A stretch of DNA of 64,000 nt, from positions 1 to 64,000 of the forward strand of contig NZ_JBGQOM010000013.1 of NCBI RefSeq assembly GCF_052119645.1. The letters run 5' to 3'. The notes beneath the pieces were generated by a model. That model saw only the letters and a program-made list of their open reading frames with translations, had not been told where the DNA came from and searched no databases. Shown piece after piece: positions 27,570 through 36,691 of the stretch (the first letter of the stretch is position 1; each line of letters begins with the position of its first letter). This DNA comes from Paraglaciecola sp030730205. GTDB taxonomy: Bacteria; Pseudomonadota; Gammaproteobacteria; Enterobacterales; Alteromonadaceae. Position numbers and translations under genes: made by a program.

Positions 27570-28577
27570 ATGTATTCATTTATTCAAAAGGTTTTATTTA
27601 CCCAAGACGCAGAATGGAGTCACGATTTTACCATTCAGTGGCTCAAGCGCAGTCAAAATACCGTATTATCAAAAGTCTATAGCCAGCAGATTCAAGATAA
27701 ACCAGTTGAGCTTTTGGGTTTACATTTTAAGAATCCAGTAGGTCTTGCAGCTGGTTTAGATAAGAATGGTGAATGTATTGACGCCTTTGCCGCTATGGGT
27801 TTTGGTTATATAGAAATTGGTACGGTTACACCAAGAGCCCAAGCGGGCAACGAAAAACCTCGTATGTTTCGTTTACCAAAAGGGCAGGCCATCATTAATC
27901 GTATGGGCTTTAATAATAAAGGGGTTGATAACCTCGTGGCGAATGTGCAGGCCTCTCGTTACACCGGTGTGCTGGGTATCAATATAGGTAAGAATAAAGA
28001 TACGCCTGAAGAAGATGCATTAAGCGATTATGTGCATTGTTTACAAAAGGTTTATGACATCGCCAGTTATGTCACGATAAATATTTCTTCACCTAACACT
28101 CCAGGTCTGCGTAACTTGCAACATGGCAGTGCGCTAAATGATTTATTAAGCGGCTTAAAAACCGAGCAAAATAACTTAAAAGAAAAGCATAATAAGTACA
28201 CCCCGATCCTGGTTAAGATCGCACCCGATCTCAGTGACGCTGAAATTGAGAATATGGCTAAGGCGCTGATCAGCGCAGGGATCGATGGCGTCATTGCCAC
28301 CAATACTACTTTAGATAGAGATGAGGTTGCAGGACAAGAGCATGCTGAACAAGCAGGTGGTCTCAGTGGTGCAGTACTATGCAGTAAAAGCCAAGACGTA
28401 GCGGCTAAATTAGCCCGCGCATTAGCTGGTGCTATTCCAATGATAGGTGTGGGGGGGATTCATGATGCGAGGTCTGCGCAGGCCAGATTAGCCTGCGGAT
28501 CGTCTTTGATCCAACTTTATTCATCACTGATCTATCAAGGGCCCAAGGTGATCAAAGAGATCGTAGATAGCTTATAA
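27570..28577 (+). CDS. pyrD: Dihydroorotate dehydrogenase (quinone), class 2
   Basis: The 335-residue protein equals the size of E. coli PyrD. Landmarks: the N-terminal membrane-association helices with TQDAEWSHDF, GLAAGLDKNGECIDAF at about residues 57-72, the FMN-site segment INRMGFNNKG, the catalytic Ser within TINISSPNTPGLR, and VGVGGI with the phosphate loop near the end. It oxidises dihydroorotate to orotate in pyrimidine synthesis and passes electrons to quinones at the inner membrane. The following zapC-rlmKL-uup order is that of E. coli apart from missing ycbX. Confidence 0.97.
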   Translation: MYSFIQKVLFTQDAEWSHDFTIQWLKRSQNTVLSKVYSQQIQDKPVELLGLHFKNPVGLAAGLDKNGECIDAFAAMGFGYIEIGTVTPRAQAGNEKPRMFRLPKGQAIINRMGFNNKGVDNLVANVQASRYTGVLGINIGKNKDTPEEDALSDYVHCLQKVYDIASYVTINISSPNTPGLRNLQHGSALNDLLSGLKTEQNNLKEKHNKYTPILVKIAPDLSDAEIENMAKALISAGIDGVIATNTTLDRDEVAGQEHAEQAGGLSGAVLCSKSQDVAAKLARALAGAIPMIGVGGIHDARSAQARLACGSSLIQLYSSLIYQGPKVIKEIVDSL

Positions 28578-28697
28578 TGATCGACAAAAGATCAAATTAA
28601 AATAGACGAAATTATTATTAACAGGGATGTTATTTTAAGATGCCGGCTATGGTAGCTTGAGCCATCCCTTTTCTTTAACTTAGCGAGCTTATCTCTG

Positions 28698-29225
28698 ATG
28701 TTACAGCCCACAACTCGATGGTATTGGTACTGTGACAATCAACACTTGATGCTGTCTTTGCATAAAAACTTGCAATTTAAAACTGCGTTTAACCTGCGCT
28801 GCTTGTTGAATACACCCAATTGCAAGCAAGGCTTTAGCTTGATTGATACAGAGCGATATGTACGCCTAGCTGAGCAGTTACAAAGTAGTCATCTTAAAGT
28901 CAACGGCGCACAACTTACTCAGATATTAATAAATGCCACTGCTGCCTTGGCGTTTCATAAACCCATTACCTTACGCAGTTGGTATTTTGCACATCAGAAT
29001 AACGCTGGCTCTATTCGTCAGTTAGCTAGCTTAGAAAATGACGCAGGCAAGGGAACCGTATTAATACTCGAACAAACTCTTGAGGTAGCCACTTGCATGG
29101 TGGTATCACCGCATTTGATGTTGCATGCAAATAAACAACTTAGGCAATTTGAGTTAATTAAAGTCATGAAAAATAGGTTAATTCCTTATATCGAGCAAAC
29201 TAAACACTTTTCCCAATCTGCGTAA
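28698..29225 (+). CDS. zapC: Cell division protein ZapC
   Basis: The 175-residue protein matches ZapC (formerly DUF1379/YcbW): WYWYCDNQHLMLSLHKNLQFKT at residues 8-29 followed by GFSLIDTERYVRLAEQL. ZapC is a cytosolic Z-ring stabiliser that binds FtsZ and suppresses its GTPase activity. The position between pyrD and rlmKL is as in E. coli and is the main support, since this family diverges quickly. The 120-base gap from pyrD holds a weak long-range inverted repeat (AGGGATG / CATCCCT) that may end pyrD transcription. Confidence 0.88.
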   Translation: MLQPTTRWYWYCDNQHLMLSLHKNLQFKTAFNLRCLLNTPNCKQGFSLIDTERYVRLAEQLQSSHLKVNGAQLTQILINATAALAFHKPITLRSWYFAHQNNAGSIRQLASLENDAGKGTVLILEQTLEVATCMVVSPHLMLHANKQLRQFELIKVMKNRLIPYIEQTKHFSQSA

Positions 29226-29336
29226 GCAGTAAACCACTGTGTTTTCAAAAATAAACGATTTTTATCTACTATTAAATATGCGTTAAGCCGTCAATTACCG
29301 TATAATCTCGCCCGATTTATTTCTTAGGTAGCATTA

Positions 29337-31439
29337 ATGTTTGAGTTTTTAATAACCGCAGCGAAAGGGCTTGATGAGCTTTTATTGGAAGAGTTGTCAG
29401 CGATTTGTCCAGACAGCCAGTTAAAATCTAAGCCAGGGCAGGTGCTTATGTTTGCGGGTATCGAAGACGCTTACAAAGTCTGTTTATGGTCGCGTTTAGC
29501 TAATCGTGTATTGCTTAAGTTGAGTGAAGGTGACGTGAAACAAGCGGACGATCTTTACCAGATAGCCGATCAAGTTAACTGGCCAACTCAATTTTCGACT
29601 AACAATACCTTTGTGGTTGACTTTAATGGTACCAATCAGCAAATCAATAATACCCAATTTGGTGCTTTAAAAATTAAAGACGCTATCGTTGATCAGTTTG
29701 CTACCTTTTTCGATGAACGTCCTTCGGTCAGTAAGATTGCACCTGATATTCGTATCCATGCACGCTTATGGCGAGATAAATTAACCGTTTATTTAGATTT
29801 ATCTGGTCGCAGTTTGCACCAACGACATTACCGCAGCAAAACAGGCCTTGCCCCTGTGAAAGAGCACATTGCTTGTGCCATGCTTATCCGCAGTGGATGG
29901 ACTAAAAATCAACAAGTTCCGCTGATTGACCCTATGTGCGGTGCAGGCACAATCGTCATTGAAGCGGCATTAATGGCGGCTAACATCGCCCCAGGATTGA
30001 AACGAGAAGTGTGGGGTTTCACTCATTGGAAACAACACCAAGCGTCGATTTGGCAAGCATTGTTAATATCTGCAGAGCAAGCGGTAATTGCACCTGCTCA
30101 TATGATTTATGCAAACGATATAGATATGGGTGTGCTGGCCTTAGCAAAAGAAAATGCTCACAATGCGCAGGTATATGATTTTATTCAATTTAGCCATCAA
30201 GACGTGAGACATTTTAAAATAACGGATGCAGCGCCAGGCTATATTGTAAGTAATCCACCTTACGGCGAGCGTTTAGGTGACACGGCACAATTGTTTCCCT
30301 TATTTCAGCAGTGGGGCGCATGGTTAAAAGCACATTTCCTGAATTGGCAAATGTCACTGCTCACTTCGAATCGTGATTTATTGCGTCAAATGAAGCTCAA
30401 CGCTAAAAAAGAATACCAGTTGATGAATGGCAAATTAGAATGCCAATTAGTTAACTATGTATTAGACGAGCAGAATTGCCAAGAGCGCGAAGTTAAGTTG
30501 ATTCAAAATGATTTTGTTAATCGACTAGGCAAAAACTTAGCACGGTCTAAAAAGTGGCTTAAGTCACAAAATACCAATTGTTATCGTTTATATGATGCCG
30601 ACTTACCAGAATATAATGTGGCGATTGATTGCTACGCAGATTGGCTTGTGGTGCAAGAGTATGCTGCACCTAAAAATGTACCAGAACATGTGGCTAAACG
30701 CCGTTTACATGAGATCGTCGCAGCTCTACCACAGGTTACTCAAATAAAGCCTGACCATATTATGTTGAAGGTAAGAGAACAGCAAAAAGGCAAAAATCAA
30801 TATCAAAAAGTCGCGCAAACTCGTCAAACCATCGATGTATATGAAAATGGCGCACAATTTAAGGTCAACTTAAAAGATTACTTAGATACCGGATTGTTTT
30901 TAGATCACCGTATTACCCGCCAGTTGGTGCAACAAAAGTCGAAAGGCAAGGATGTACTTAATTTATTTGCTTATACGGGTAGCGTATCTGTACACGCTGC
31001 GCTGGGTGGAGCAAAGTCGGTAACTACCGTTGATATGTCTAACACTTACATTGAGTGGGCCAAAGAAAACTTTCAACTAAATAAATTAAAAGGAGCCTAC
31101 CAATTTGAGCAGGCCGATTGCCTAACATGGTTGAGCCAACATAAACAAAAGTATGACCTTATTTTTATTGACCCACCTTCGTTTTCTAATTCTAAACGCA
31201 TGGAAAGCACTTGGGATGTGCAACGGGATTACTTGAATTTAATTAAGGATGCGGTGACTTGTTTGAATACAAACGGTAACATTTTCTTTTCGAATAATCT
31301 GCGACAATTTAAATTGGACGAAGAGGCTGTTAGTGCGCTGGGCTTAAAAGTGAGTGATATCACTAAGCAAACGATCCCTGAAGATTTTCAACGTAATCCT
31401 AAAATCCACCATTGCTGGTTGTTTACCAAGGAAAGTTAA
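29337..31439 (+). CDS. rlmL: 23S rRNA (guanine) methyltransferase RlmKL, bifunctional
   Basis: At 700 residues it has the full length of the fused E. coli RlmKL. A THUMP domain (about 45-155) precedes the RlmL methyltransferase with NPPYGERLG at 306-314, which makes m2G2445. The C-terminal RlmK module has the PUA-like part and a second Rossmann methyltransferase with LNLFAYTGSVSVHAAL and IDPPSFSNS near 611, which makes m7G2069. Both catalytic motifs are intact. It acts on 23S rRNA during 50S assembly. The glutaredoxin-like gene follows after 10 bases. Confidence 0.96.
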   Translation: MFEFLITAAKGLDELLLEELSAICPDSQLKSKPGQVLMFAGIEDAYKVCLWSRLANRVLLKLSEGDVKQADDLYQIADQVNWPTQFSTNNTFVVDFNGTNQQINNTQFGALKIKDAIVDQFATFFDERPSVSKIAPDIRIHARLWRDKLTVYLDLSGRSLHQRHYRSKTGLAPVKEHIACAMLIRSGWTKNQQVPLIDPMCGAGTIVIEAALMAANIAPGLKREVWGFTHWKQHQASIWQALLISAEQAVIAPAHMIYANDIDMGVLALAKENAHNAQVYDFIQFSHQDVRHFKITDAAPGYIVSNPPYGERLGDTAQLFPLFQQWGAWLKAHFLNWQMSLLTSNRDLLRQMKLNAKKEYQLMNGKLECQLVNYVLDEQNCQEREVKLIQNDFVNRLGKNLARSKKWLKSQNTNCYRLYDADLPEYNVAIDCYADWLVVQEYAAPKNVPEHVAKRRLHEIVAALPQVTQIKPDHIMLKVREQQKGKNQYQKVAQTRQTIDVYENGAQFKVNLKDYLDTGLFLDHRITRQLVQQKSKGKDVLNLFAYTGSVSVHAALGGAKSVTTVDMSNTYIEWAKENFQLNKLKGAYQFEQADCLTWLSQHKQKYDLIFIDPPSFSNSKRMESTWDVQRDYLNLIKDAVTCLNTNGNIFFSNNLRQFKLDEEAVSALGLKVSDITKQTIPEDFQRNPKIHHCWLFTKES

Positions 31440-31449
31440 GCAAAGATTT

Positions 31450-31683
31450 ATGGCAAAATTTATATTGTATTCTGGGCAGCAATGTTGCTTGTGTGACGAC
31501 GCGCAGGCTTTATTAGCTCAAACGAACGTCGAAAGCAGCCAAATTAAGAAAATTGACGTTAAATCAGATCCACACATTTATCATTTGTATGGCGCAAGAA
31601 TTCCGGTTTTAGTCGATACAACGACACAGCAAGAATTAGCATGGCCTTTTGAATTATCACAATTAACAGAGTTTGTATCTTGA
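31450..31683 (+). CDS. Glutaredoxin-like (DUF836) thioredoxin-fold protein
   Basis: The 77-residue protein has MAKFILYSGQQCCLCDDAQ with a CCLC motif at residues 12-15 and a cis-Pro region in ARIPVLVD, as in the glutaredoxin/DUF836 family. The frame is open further upstream inside rlmL, but ATG 31450 gives the normal family start. It is likely a cytosolic thiol-disulfide protein; a partner is unknown. It sits between rlmL and uup and overlaps the uup start (TTGA), so the three genes are probably translated from one message. Confidence 0.88.
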   Translation: MAKFILYSGQQCCLCDDAQALLAQTNVESSQIKKIDVKSDPHIYHLYGARIPVLVDTTTQQELAWPFELSQLTEFVS

Positions 31684-33599
31684 GTTTATTACAGTTAAAA
31701 AATGCCAGTATTATTCTTGGCCATCCCCCTTTATTAAATGGTATTGAATTAGTTATTCAACCTGGTGAGCGCTTATGTTTAGTGGGCCGCAACGGCAGCG
31801 GTAAATCAACCTTACTAAAAGTCATCGCCGGTGAAGTTACATTGGATGACGGCCAGCGTATGGTTAATTCAGATGTAAAAATCTCTCGTTTGCCACAAGA
31901 TCCCCCGCAAAGTGTAGAATGCAGTTTGTTTGATTATGTGGCAGAGGGCTTAGCTGAAGCAGGGGAATATTTAAAAGCGTATTTTCATCAAATTGAAGTC
32001 GTTACCGACGATCCAAGTGAAGCAAATTTAAACAAGTTAGAGCGTCTGCAACACGAGTTAGATCACCACAATGCCTGGCAACTTGAGCAGCGTATTCAAC
32101 AAGTGCTAACCAGCCTTAAACTAGACCCTACAATGCAGCTAAGCAGTTTATCGGGTGGTTGGCGACGTAAGGCAGCCCTTGCTAAAGCGATGGCCTGTGA
32201 TCCAGATATTTTGTTATTAGACGAACCTACTAACCATTTGGATATTACTATGATCCAATGGTTAGAAGAAGCCGTCAAAAGTTATAATGGCGCTGTGGTT
32301 TTTGTCAGTCACGATAGGGCATTTATCCGTAAAGTAGCCACACGTATTATTGATTTAGATCGTGGCAGTTTAGTGAGTTATCCTGGTGATTATGATGCCT
32401 ACCTGGTGCAAAAAGCCAATGATCTTGAAGTTGAAGAAAGCCAAAATGCGCTGTTTGATAAAAAGCTGAGTATTGAAGAAACCTGGATACGGCAAGGCGT
32501 TAAGGCCAGACGTACCCGCAACGAGGGTAGAGTAAGGGCGCTAAAGGCTCTACGTGAAGAACGTTCCCAGCGCGCTAACCGCCAGGGTAAAGCGGTTGTG
32601 AGTGTGAGCGAATCTAAAAGCTCTGGCAAAATTGTATTTGAGACTGATGAATTGTTTTATCAAATCGAAGATAAGCTTATTGTTAAGTCATTAACCACCA
32701 CTGTATTACGCGGTGAAAAGTTAGCGCTTGTTGGCCCTAATGGGTGTGGTAAAAGTACCTTAATTAAGTTACTGCTTGGCAGCTTGCACGCCGGTAGTGG
32801 CGAGGTGAAACGAGGGGCTAATATTGAGGTTGCTTATTTTGATCAGCACCGTGAGCAACTTGATGGCGAACAGCGTGTTATCGATGCAATTGCTGATGGT
32901 AAACGAGAAGTGACGGTAAATGGCCGCACTAAACACGTGATGAGCTATTTACAAGATTATTTATTTATTCCTGAACGGGTTAACTCACCGGTAAAGTCTT
33001 TGTCAGGCGGTGAAAAAAACCGCTTGTTATTGGCTAAATTAATGCTCAAACCCAGTAACCTGTTAATACTGGATGAGCCAACCAATGATTTAGATGTTGA
33101 GACATTGGAGTTATTGGAAGATACACTATCAAGCTATCCTGGCACGGTTATTTTAGTTAGCCACGATAGGGAATTTGTTGATAATGTTGCAACCAGTAGC
33201 CTGTTTTTCGAAGGTAATGGCGAGATAAGAGATTTTGTAGGCGGTTGCACTGACATTTATCAATGGTATGCACAGCAAGCAAGCCAAACCCAAAAGTCAG
33301 TAAAAAAAGTGGCGCAAAGTGCAACTAATAACAACAGTGATAGTCCTAAAACGACTAAAGCAAATTCTAACGGCAAAAAGCTGTCGTACAAGTTGCAACT
33401 TGAATTAGAATCTTTACCCGCAAAAATTGATTCACTTGAAAAGCAACTTGCGACCTTGCAACTAACGGTCAATGACCCCGAATTTTTTAAACAAGAAGCA
33501 GCAAGTTCAGCTCAGACCCTAGCCCAACTGACGCAAGTTGAAGATGACTTGAACCAGTGTTTTGAAAGGTGGGATGAGTTAGAGAGTATGCTCAAATAA
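31680..33599 (+). CDS. uup: ABC-F ATPase Uup
   Basis: This 639-residue soluble protein with two ABC domains and no membrane domain is typical of ABC-F. Walker A motifs are GRNGSGKST (about 36-44) and GPNGCGKST (about 352-360); signatures are LSGGWRRK (about 157) and LSGGEKNR (about 441); both Walker B motifs end in LDEPTNxLD. The C-terminal coiled coil from about 560 (LQLELESLPAKIDSLEKQL) is the Uup-specific DNA/ribosome-binding tail. The start is a TTG at 31680 that overlaps the glutaredoxin stop codon by four bases. Uup reduces transposon precise excision and acts on ribosomes in E. coli. Gene order rlmL-uup is conserved. Confidence 0.95.
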   Translation: MSLLQLKNASIILGHPPLLNGIELVIQPGERLCLVGRNGSGKSTLLKVIAGEVTLDDGQRMVNSDVKISRLPQDPPQSVECSLFDYVAEGLAEAGEYLKAYFHQIEVVTDDPSEANLNKLERLQHELDHHNAWQLEQRIQQVLTSLKLDPTMQLSSLSGGWRRKAALAKAMACDPDILLLDEPTNHLDITMIQWLEEAVKSYNGAVVFVSHDRAFIRKVATRIIDLDRGSLVSYPGDYDAYLVQKANDLEVEESQNALFDKKLSIEETWIRQGVKARRTRNEGRVRALKALREERSQRANRQGKAVVSVSESKSSGKIVFETDELFYQIEDKLIVKSLTTTVLRGEKLALVGPNGCGKSTLIKLLLGSLHAGSGEVKRGANIEVAYFDQHREQLDGEQRVIDAIADGKREVTVNGRTKHVMSYLQDYLFIPERVNSPVKSLSGGEKNRLLLAKLMLKPSNLLILDEPTNDLDVETLELLEDTLSSYPGTVILVSHDREFVDNVATSSLFFEGNGEIRDFVGGCTDIYQWYAQQASQTQKSVKKVAQSATNNNSDSPKTTKANSNGKKLSYKLQLELESLPAKIDSLEKQLATLQLTVNDPEFFKQEAASSAQTLAQLTQVEDDLNQCFERWDELESMLK

Positions 33600-33626
33600 T
33601 AAAACTAGCAGTAAGCAGGATTTTAA

Positions 33627-35300
33627 ATGAAAAAAACTAGACTGGCAGTCTTATTGTCATGCACATTGATGACTCTAGCCGCGCAAAGTGCTCAATATAA
33701 AGTGGTTGAGTTACCCACAAGTAGCTTAGGGCAAAGTACATTCCCTACTGATATTAACAACAGTGGTAATGCCACCGTTAACGTACAGAATAACTTCAAT
33801 CCGGTTATTGATGTTTCTTTGATCAATTTTGAACTGCAGTCTTTGATTGATAATTTAACGGATATTGAAGCGGCAAAAGCTGGACAATTAAATGACGAAG
33901 ATTATCTGCTGTTATATACCTTTGTTACAGCAAATCGTGAGAATCAAACCTTTCAACAAATAGCGCAACGTAAAAGCTATGTGAGCTCCGATAGCGAAGC
34001 AACTTTGCTACCTGCATTTGATTTAAAAACTATTACAGATGATGAATATGATGGGGCGACAACGACTATTGTGCGTGCCATTAATGACTTTGGTTATACT
34101 GTTGGAGCAGGGCAAGGTGGTTTTTATCAATTACCCTTTACCTTTGAAGATGAGAGTGAAAGAACCTACGTACTAAATGACTTTTACAGAAGAGCATTTG
34201 GACAAGTTAACGATAATGTCGTGGCGTTGTTACCACCCGATGTTACTGCTGGAGGCTTAAGTGAAGCCTTTGACATTAACAATAACAATCAAGTTGTCGG
34301 AACAGGCACTACAGCAATCAGTTCAACAACCTTTCAAACAAGTGTCGATAATTGTTTAGACGATGATGAGCGAGGTGATATACCAGCTGAATCATGTTTG
34401 CGTGCCTTGAGTATTTCATTGTCCGCCAATCCTGGCTCATTTGCTCAGCGTAGAGGTTTAATTTGGCAATTGGATGCACAAGGCAATGTTGTTAGTACTA
34501 AAACATTAGGTTTGTTGGATACGCCAGCAGATGATGACGTTCGCACCTTTAGTGGGAGTGCCGTAGCAATTAACGATAATGGTATTGCCGTTGGTGAAGT
34601 ATCTACCGACACGGTTTTTAAGGGTAGAACCTATTTAAACCCAAAAGCTGCTTTTTATATTGATGATCAGATACTTACAATTAATAGCGACAGTGATAAT
34701 TATAGTAGTACAGCCACTGGTATTAATAATGACGATATCGCGGTTGGTTTTGTGCAAAAGCAAATTAACGGCGTATTTCGTAGAAAAATGTTTGTACATG
34801 ATATCAATACTGATGTGACTTCTTATCCTACTGGTTTCTTTTTAGGCTCATCAACTGTCCCTATGAGCATTAATAATAATGGGCTTGTAGTCGGTTATGG
34901 TGAGATTGAATCGTCAATTAATTCTAGACGTAATGAAGCATTTTTATATGACACTAACAACGATACCTTCATGGATATCGGTAGTTTACTCGCCTGTGAT
35001 TCGGCGTATCTAATTCAGGCTGCTAACGGTATCAACGACGATAATGAGATTGTGGCTACAGCACTTAAAAAAGGCAAGCGCACCAATATTAAAGGTGAAG
35101 TTGTGCTTGATAGCGATGGTGCTGAAATAGAAACCGATGTTGTGGTAGCCGTGAAGCTAATCCCCATTGATGGAGGCAGCGTGGAACAATGTGAAGTAGT
35201 AGACGATTTTAATAAGCCAAGGCAAGGCGCAGGCTCAGCTTGGTTATTGCTATTAGGTATATTCGGTTTTGGTTTGCGTAGATTCAAATTTAAATCGTAG
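33627..35300 (+). CDS. DUF3466 family exported protein with a GlyGly-CTERM-like tail
   Basis: The 557-residue protein has a signal peptide (residues 1-22, LAAQSAQ) and a repeated module built around DINNSGNATV, AINDFGYTVGAG, DINNNNQVVGTG, AINDNGIAVGEV, GINNDDIAVGF and SINNNGLVVGYG, typical of the DUF3466 repeat family. The last 25 residues (GAGSAWLLLLGIFGFGLRRF) form a small-residue motif, one hydrophobic helix and a basic end, the layout of a GlyGly-CTERM rhombosortase sorting signal. If so, the protein is cleaved in the membrane and sent to the surface. Function unknown. Its place between uup and rmf matches what I recall from related genera. A strong terminator follows. Confidence 0.88.
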   Translation: MKKTRLAVLLSCTLMTLAAQSAQYKVVELPTSSLGQSTFPTDINNSGNATVNVQNNFNPVIDVSLINFELQSLIDNLTDIEAAKAGQLNDEDYLLLYTFVTANRENQTFQQIAQRKSYVSSDSEATLLPAFDLKTITDDEYDGATTTIVRAINDFGYTVGAGQGGFYQLPFTFEDESERTYVLNDFYRRAFGQVNDNVVALLPPDVTAGGLSEAFDINNNNQVVGTGTTAISSTTFQTSVDNCLDDDERGDIPAESCLRALSISLSANPGSFAQRRGLIWQLDAQGNVVSTKTLGLLDTPADDDVRTFSGSAVAINDNGIAVGEVSTDTVFKGRTYLNPKAAFYIDDQILTINSDSDNYSSTATGINNDDIAVGFVQKQINGVFRRKMFVHDINTDVTSYPTGFFLGSSTVPMSINNNGLVVGYGEIESSINSRRNEAFLYDTNNDTFMDIGSLLACDSAYLIQAANGINDDNEIVATALKKGKRTNIKGEVVLDSDGAEIETDVVVAVKLIPIDGGSVEQCEVVDDFNKPRQGAGSAWLLLLGIFGFGLRRFKFKS

Positions 35301-35332
35301 ATTACACCGCACTAGACCAAGCTTGTGTGATT

Positions 35333-35364
35333 AACCCTAGGCTCTCAAGACCCTAGGGTTTTTT
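35333..35364 (+). terminator. Rho-independent terminator after the DUF3466 gene
   Basis: AACCCTAGG (35333-35341) pairs with CCTAGGGTT (35352-35360) and is followed by T residues. Confidence 0.88.
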
Positions 35365-35567
35365 ATTGCAGTTTTATTCCAAAATAGCTCAATTAAGTTA
35401 TTTTTATAAGAAATTAGTTTATGTAAAAATCCAGACTTTTTTCAAGCAGTTAATATTTGTCAATCGCTTCGAGTCTCTTTGTCCATTGAACCTAGCCTCT
35501 TCTTACTCTATCTGTATACCGTGGTCTTTTCGATCACACCCTATCTAACATGAAGAGAGGAAACTCA

Positions 35568-35744
35568 ATGAAGAGACAAAAACGCGATAAACTTTCTAGA
35601 GCGCACGCCAAAGGGTATCAAGCAGGTATTGCAGGTCGGTCTAAAGAAATATGCCCTTTTCAGGCGTCGGTAGCGCGCTCTGAGTGGTTAGGAGGATGGC
35701 GAGAGGCCATTGGTGACCGAAGTTTTGGAATGATTATTCGTTGA
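35568..35744 (+). CDS. rmf: Ribosome modulation factor Rmf
   Basis: The 58-residue basic protein is nearly identical to E. coli Rmf over MKRQKRD at the start, GYQAGIAGRSKE and SEWLGGWREA. An in-frame ATG lies six codons upstream (35550), but ATG 35568 gives the family N-terminus and follows AGAGAGGAAAC. Rmf pairs 70S ribosomes into inactive 100S dimers in stationary phase. The gene is flanked by terminators on both sides and is therefore monocistronic. The 200-base AT-rich leader from 35365 presumably holds a starvation-responsive promoter, not identified here. Confidence 0.96.
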   Translation: MKRQKRDKLSRAHAKGYQAGIAGRSKEICPFQASVARSEWLGGWREAIGDRSFGMIIR

Positions 35745-35747
35745 GTT

Positions 35748-35770
35748 AAGCCCCGTAAAGGGGCTTTATT
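35748..35770 (+). terminator. Rho-independent terminator between rmf and fabA
   Basis: AAGCCCC, loop GTAAA, GGGGCTT, then TATTTT. It lies between two convergent genes and may serve both. Confidence 0.85.
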
Positions 35771-35785
35771 TTGTGCGGTTTTACC

Positions 35786-36304
35786 TTAAAAATTACTGGT
35801 ATCTTGGAATAAACCGACTTTTAAGTCTTTAGCTTGATATATTACGCGGCCATCAACCGCAACAGTACCATCTGCCATACCCATAAATAACTTGCGTTTA
35901 ATAACGCGTTTCATGTCTATACGGTACGTTACTTTTTTCGCTGTCGGTAATATTTGGCCTGTGAATTTCACTTCACCCACGCCTAGGGCACGACCTTTAC
36001 CGGGGCCACCGCACCAACCTAGAAAAAATCCTACCAATTGCCACATGGCATCAAGACCTAAGCATCCAGGCATGACAGGGTCACCAGGAAAATGACAATC
36101 AAAAAACCACAAGTCTTCACTGATATCCAGTTCAGCAACGATGTAGCCTTTGTCATGCTCACCACCGGTTTCATATATCTCGGTGATACGATCCATCATT
36201 AACATATTGGGGGCGGGGAGTTGACTATTGCCAGGGCCAAATAACTCCCCACGACTACAGCTTAAAAGATCGTCACGAGTAAAACTGTTTTGTTGTATTG
36301 TCAT
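35786..36304 (-). CDS. fabA: 3-hydroxydecanoyl-ACP dehydratase/isomerase FabA
   Basis: With the start at 36304 the protein is 172 residues, exactly the E. coli length. The catalytic His71 and Asp85 sit in FFDCHFPGDPVMPGCLGLDA (the family His-Asp pair, 14 apart). It dehydrates 3-hydroxydecanoyl-ACP and isomerises trans-2 to cis-3 decenoyl-ACP, the entry to unsaturated fatty acids. The frame is open further upstream to 36364, but that extension would run through the FabR-type operator, so the shorter start is chosen. FabA rmf neighbours match Vibrio/Alteromonas order. Confidence 0.97.
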   Translation of the reverse strand: MTIQQNSFTRDDLLSCSRGELFGPGNSQLPAPNMLMMDRITEIYETGGEHDKGYIVAELDISEDLWFFDCHFPGDPVMPGCLGLDAMWQLVGFFLGWCGGPGKGRALGVGEVKFTGQILPTAKKVTYRIDMKRVIKRKLFMGMADGTVAVDGRVIYQAKDLKVGLFQDTSNF

Positions 36305-36340
36305 TGTATAAACTGCCTTAATAAATTCAGCGCGTAATTT

Positions 36341-36358
36341 AGCGAACACTTGTAAGCT
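36341..36358. promoter_or_regulatory. FabR-type operator upstream of fabA
   Basis: AGCGAACACTTGTAAGCT keeps the symmetric core AGCnnACAnnTGTnnGCT of the FabR operator known from E. coli fabA and fabB. It lies about 37 bases upstream of the fabA start, where a repressor would block transcription. The binding protein is not encoded in the window. Confidence 0.75.
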
Positions 36359-36441
36359 AAACAACTCTGAACAGTGATATATTTTGTTTTTTTACGATAA
36401 ATTAACAAGATTTTGAAAATTAAGTATTTTTAGGTTAAAAA

Positions 36442-36690
36442 ATGAATAAAAAATTAACTGCCAATGCAGAAAAACAAAAGCGATTTCGTTTAAAACAAAA
36501 AGAATTAGGTAAAAAACAAGTACGCGGCTATGTCACCCCTTTAGCCATGGAATGTTATCAAGAAATCAGTGCGAAAACGGGCTGGACCGATAGTGAAGTG
36601 CTATCTAATGCGTTACGCATAACTTACGCAGCCTATAAGTGTGGGCAAATCAAACTGCTCAATGAATGGTTAAAAGACAATAGCAAGTAG
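36442..36690 (+). CDS. Small basic protein, possible ribbon-helix-helix regulator
   Basis: The 82-residue protein has a very basic N-terminus (KQKRFRLKQKELGKKQ), then VRGYVTPLAMECYQEISAKTG and a helical remainder. A short strand followed by two helices is compatible with a ribbon-helix-helix DNA-binding fold, but no named family is recognised. Its stop is one base from the start of the DUF1624 membrane protein, so the two are cotranscribed and probably coupled. A regulatory role is inference. Confidence 0.72.
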   Translation: MNKKLTANAEKQKRFRLKQKELGKKQVRGYVTPLAMECYQEISAKTGWTDSEVLSNALRITYAAYKCGQIKLLNEWLKDNSK

Positions 36691-36691
36691 T

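Noticed and set aside
28620..28675. Terminator after pyrD from AGGGATG / CATCCCT
   Set aside because: The loop is over 30 bases with no stable inner pairing; too weak to list as a feature.
35366..35548. 60-codon frame in the rmf leader
   Set aside because: AT-rich leader DNA after a terminator, no ribosome binding site, no protein-like composition.
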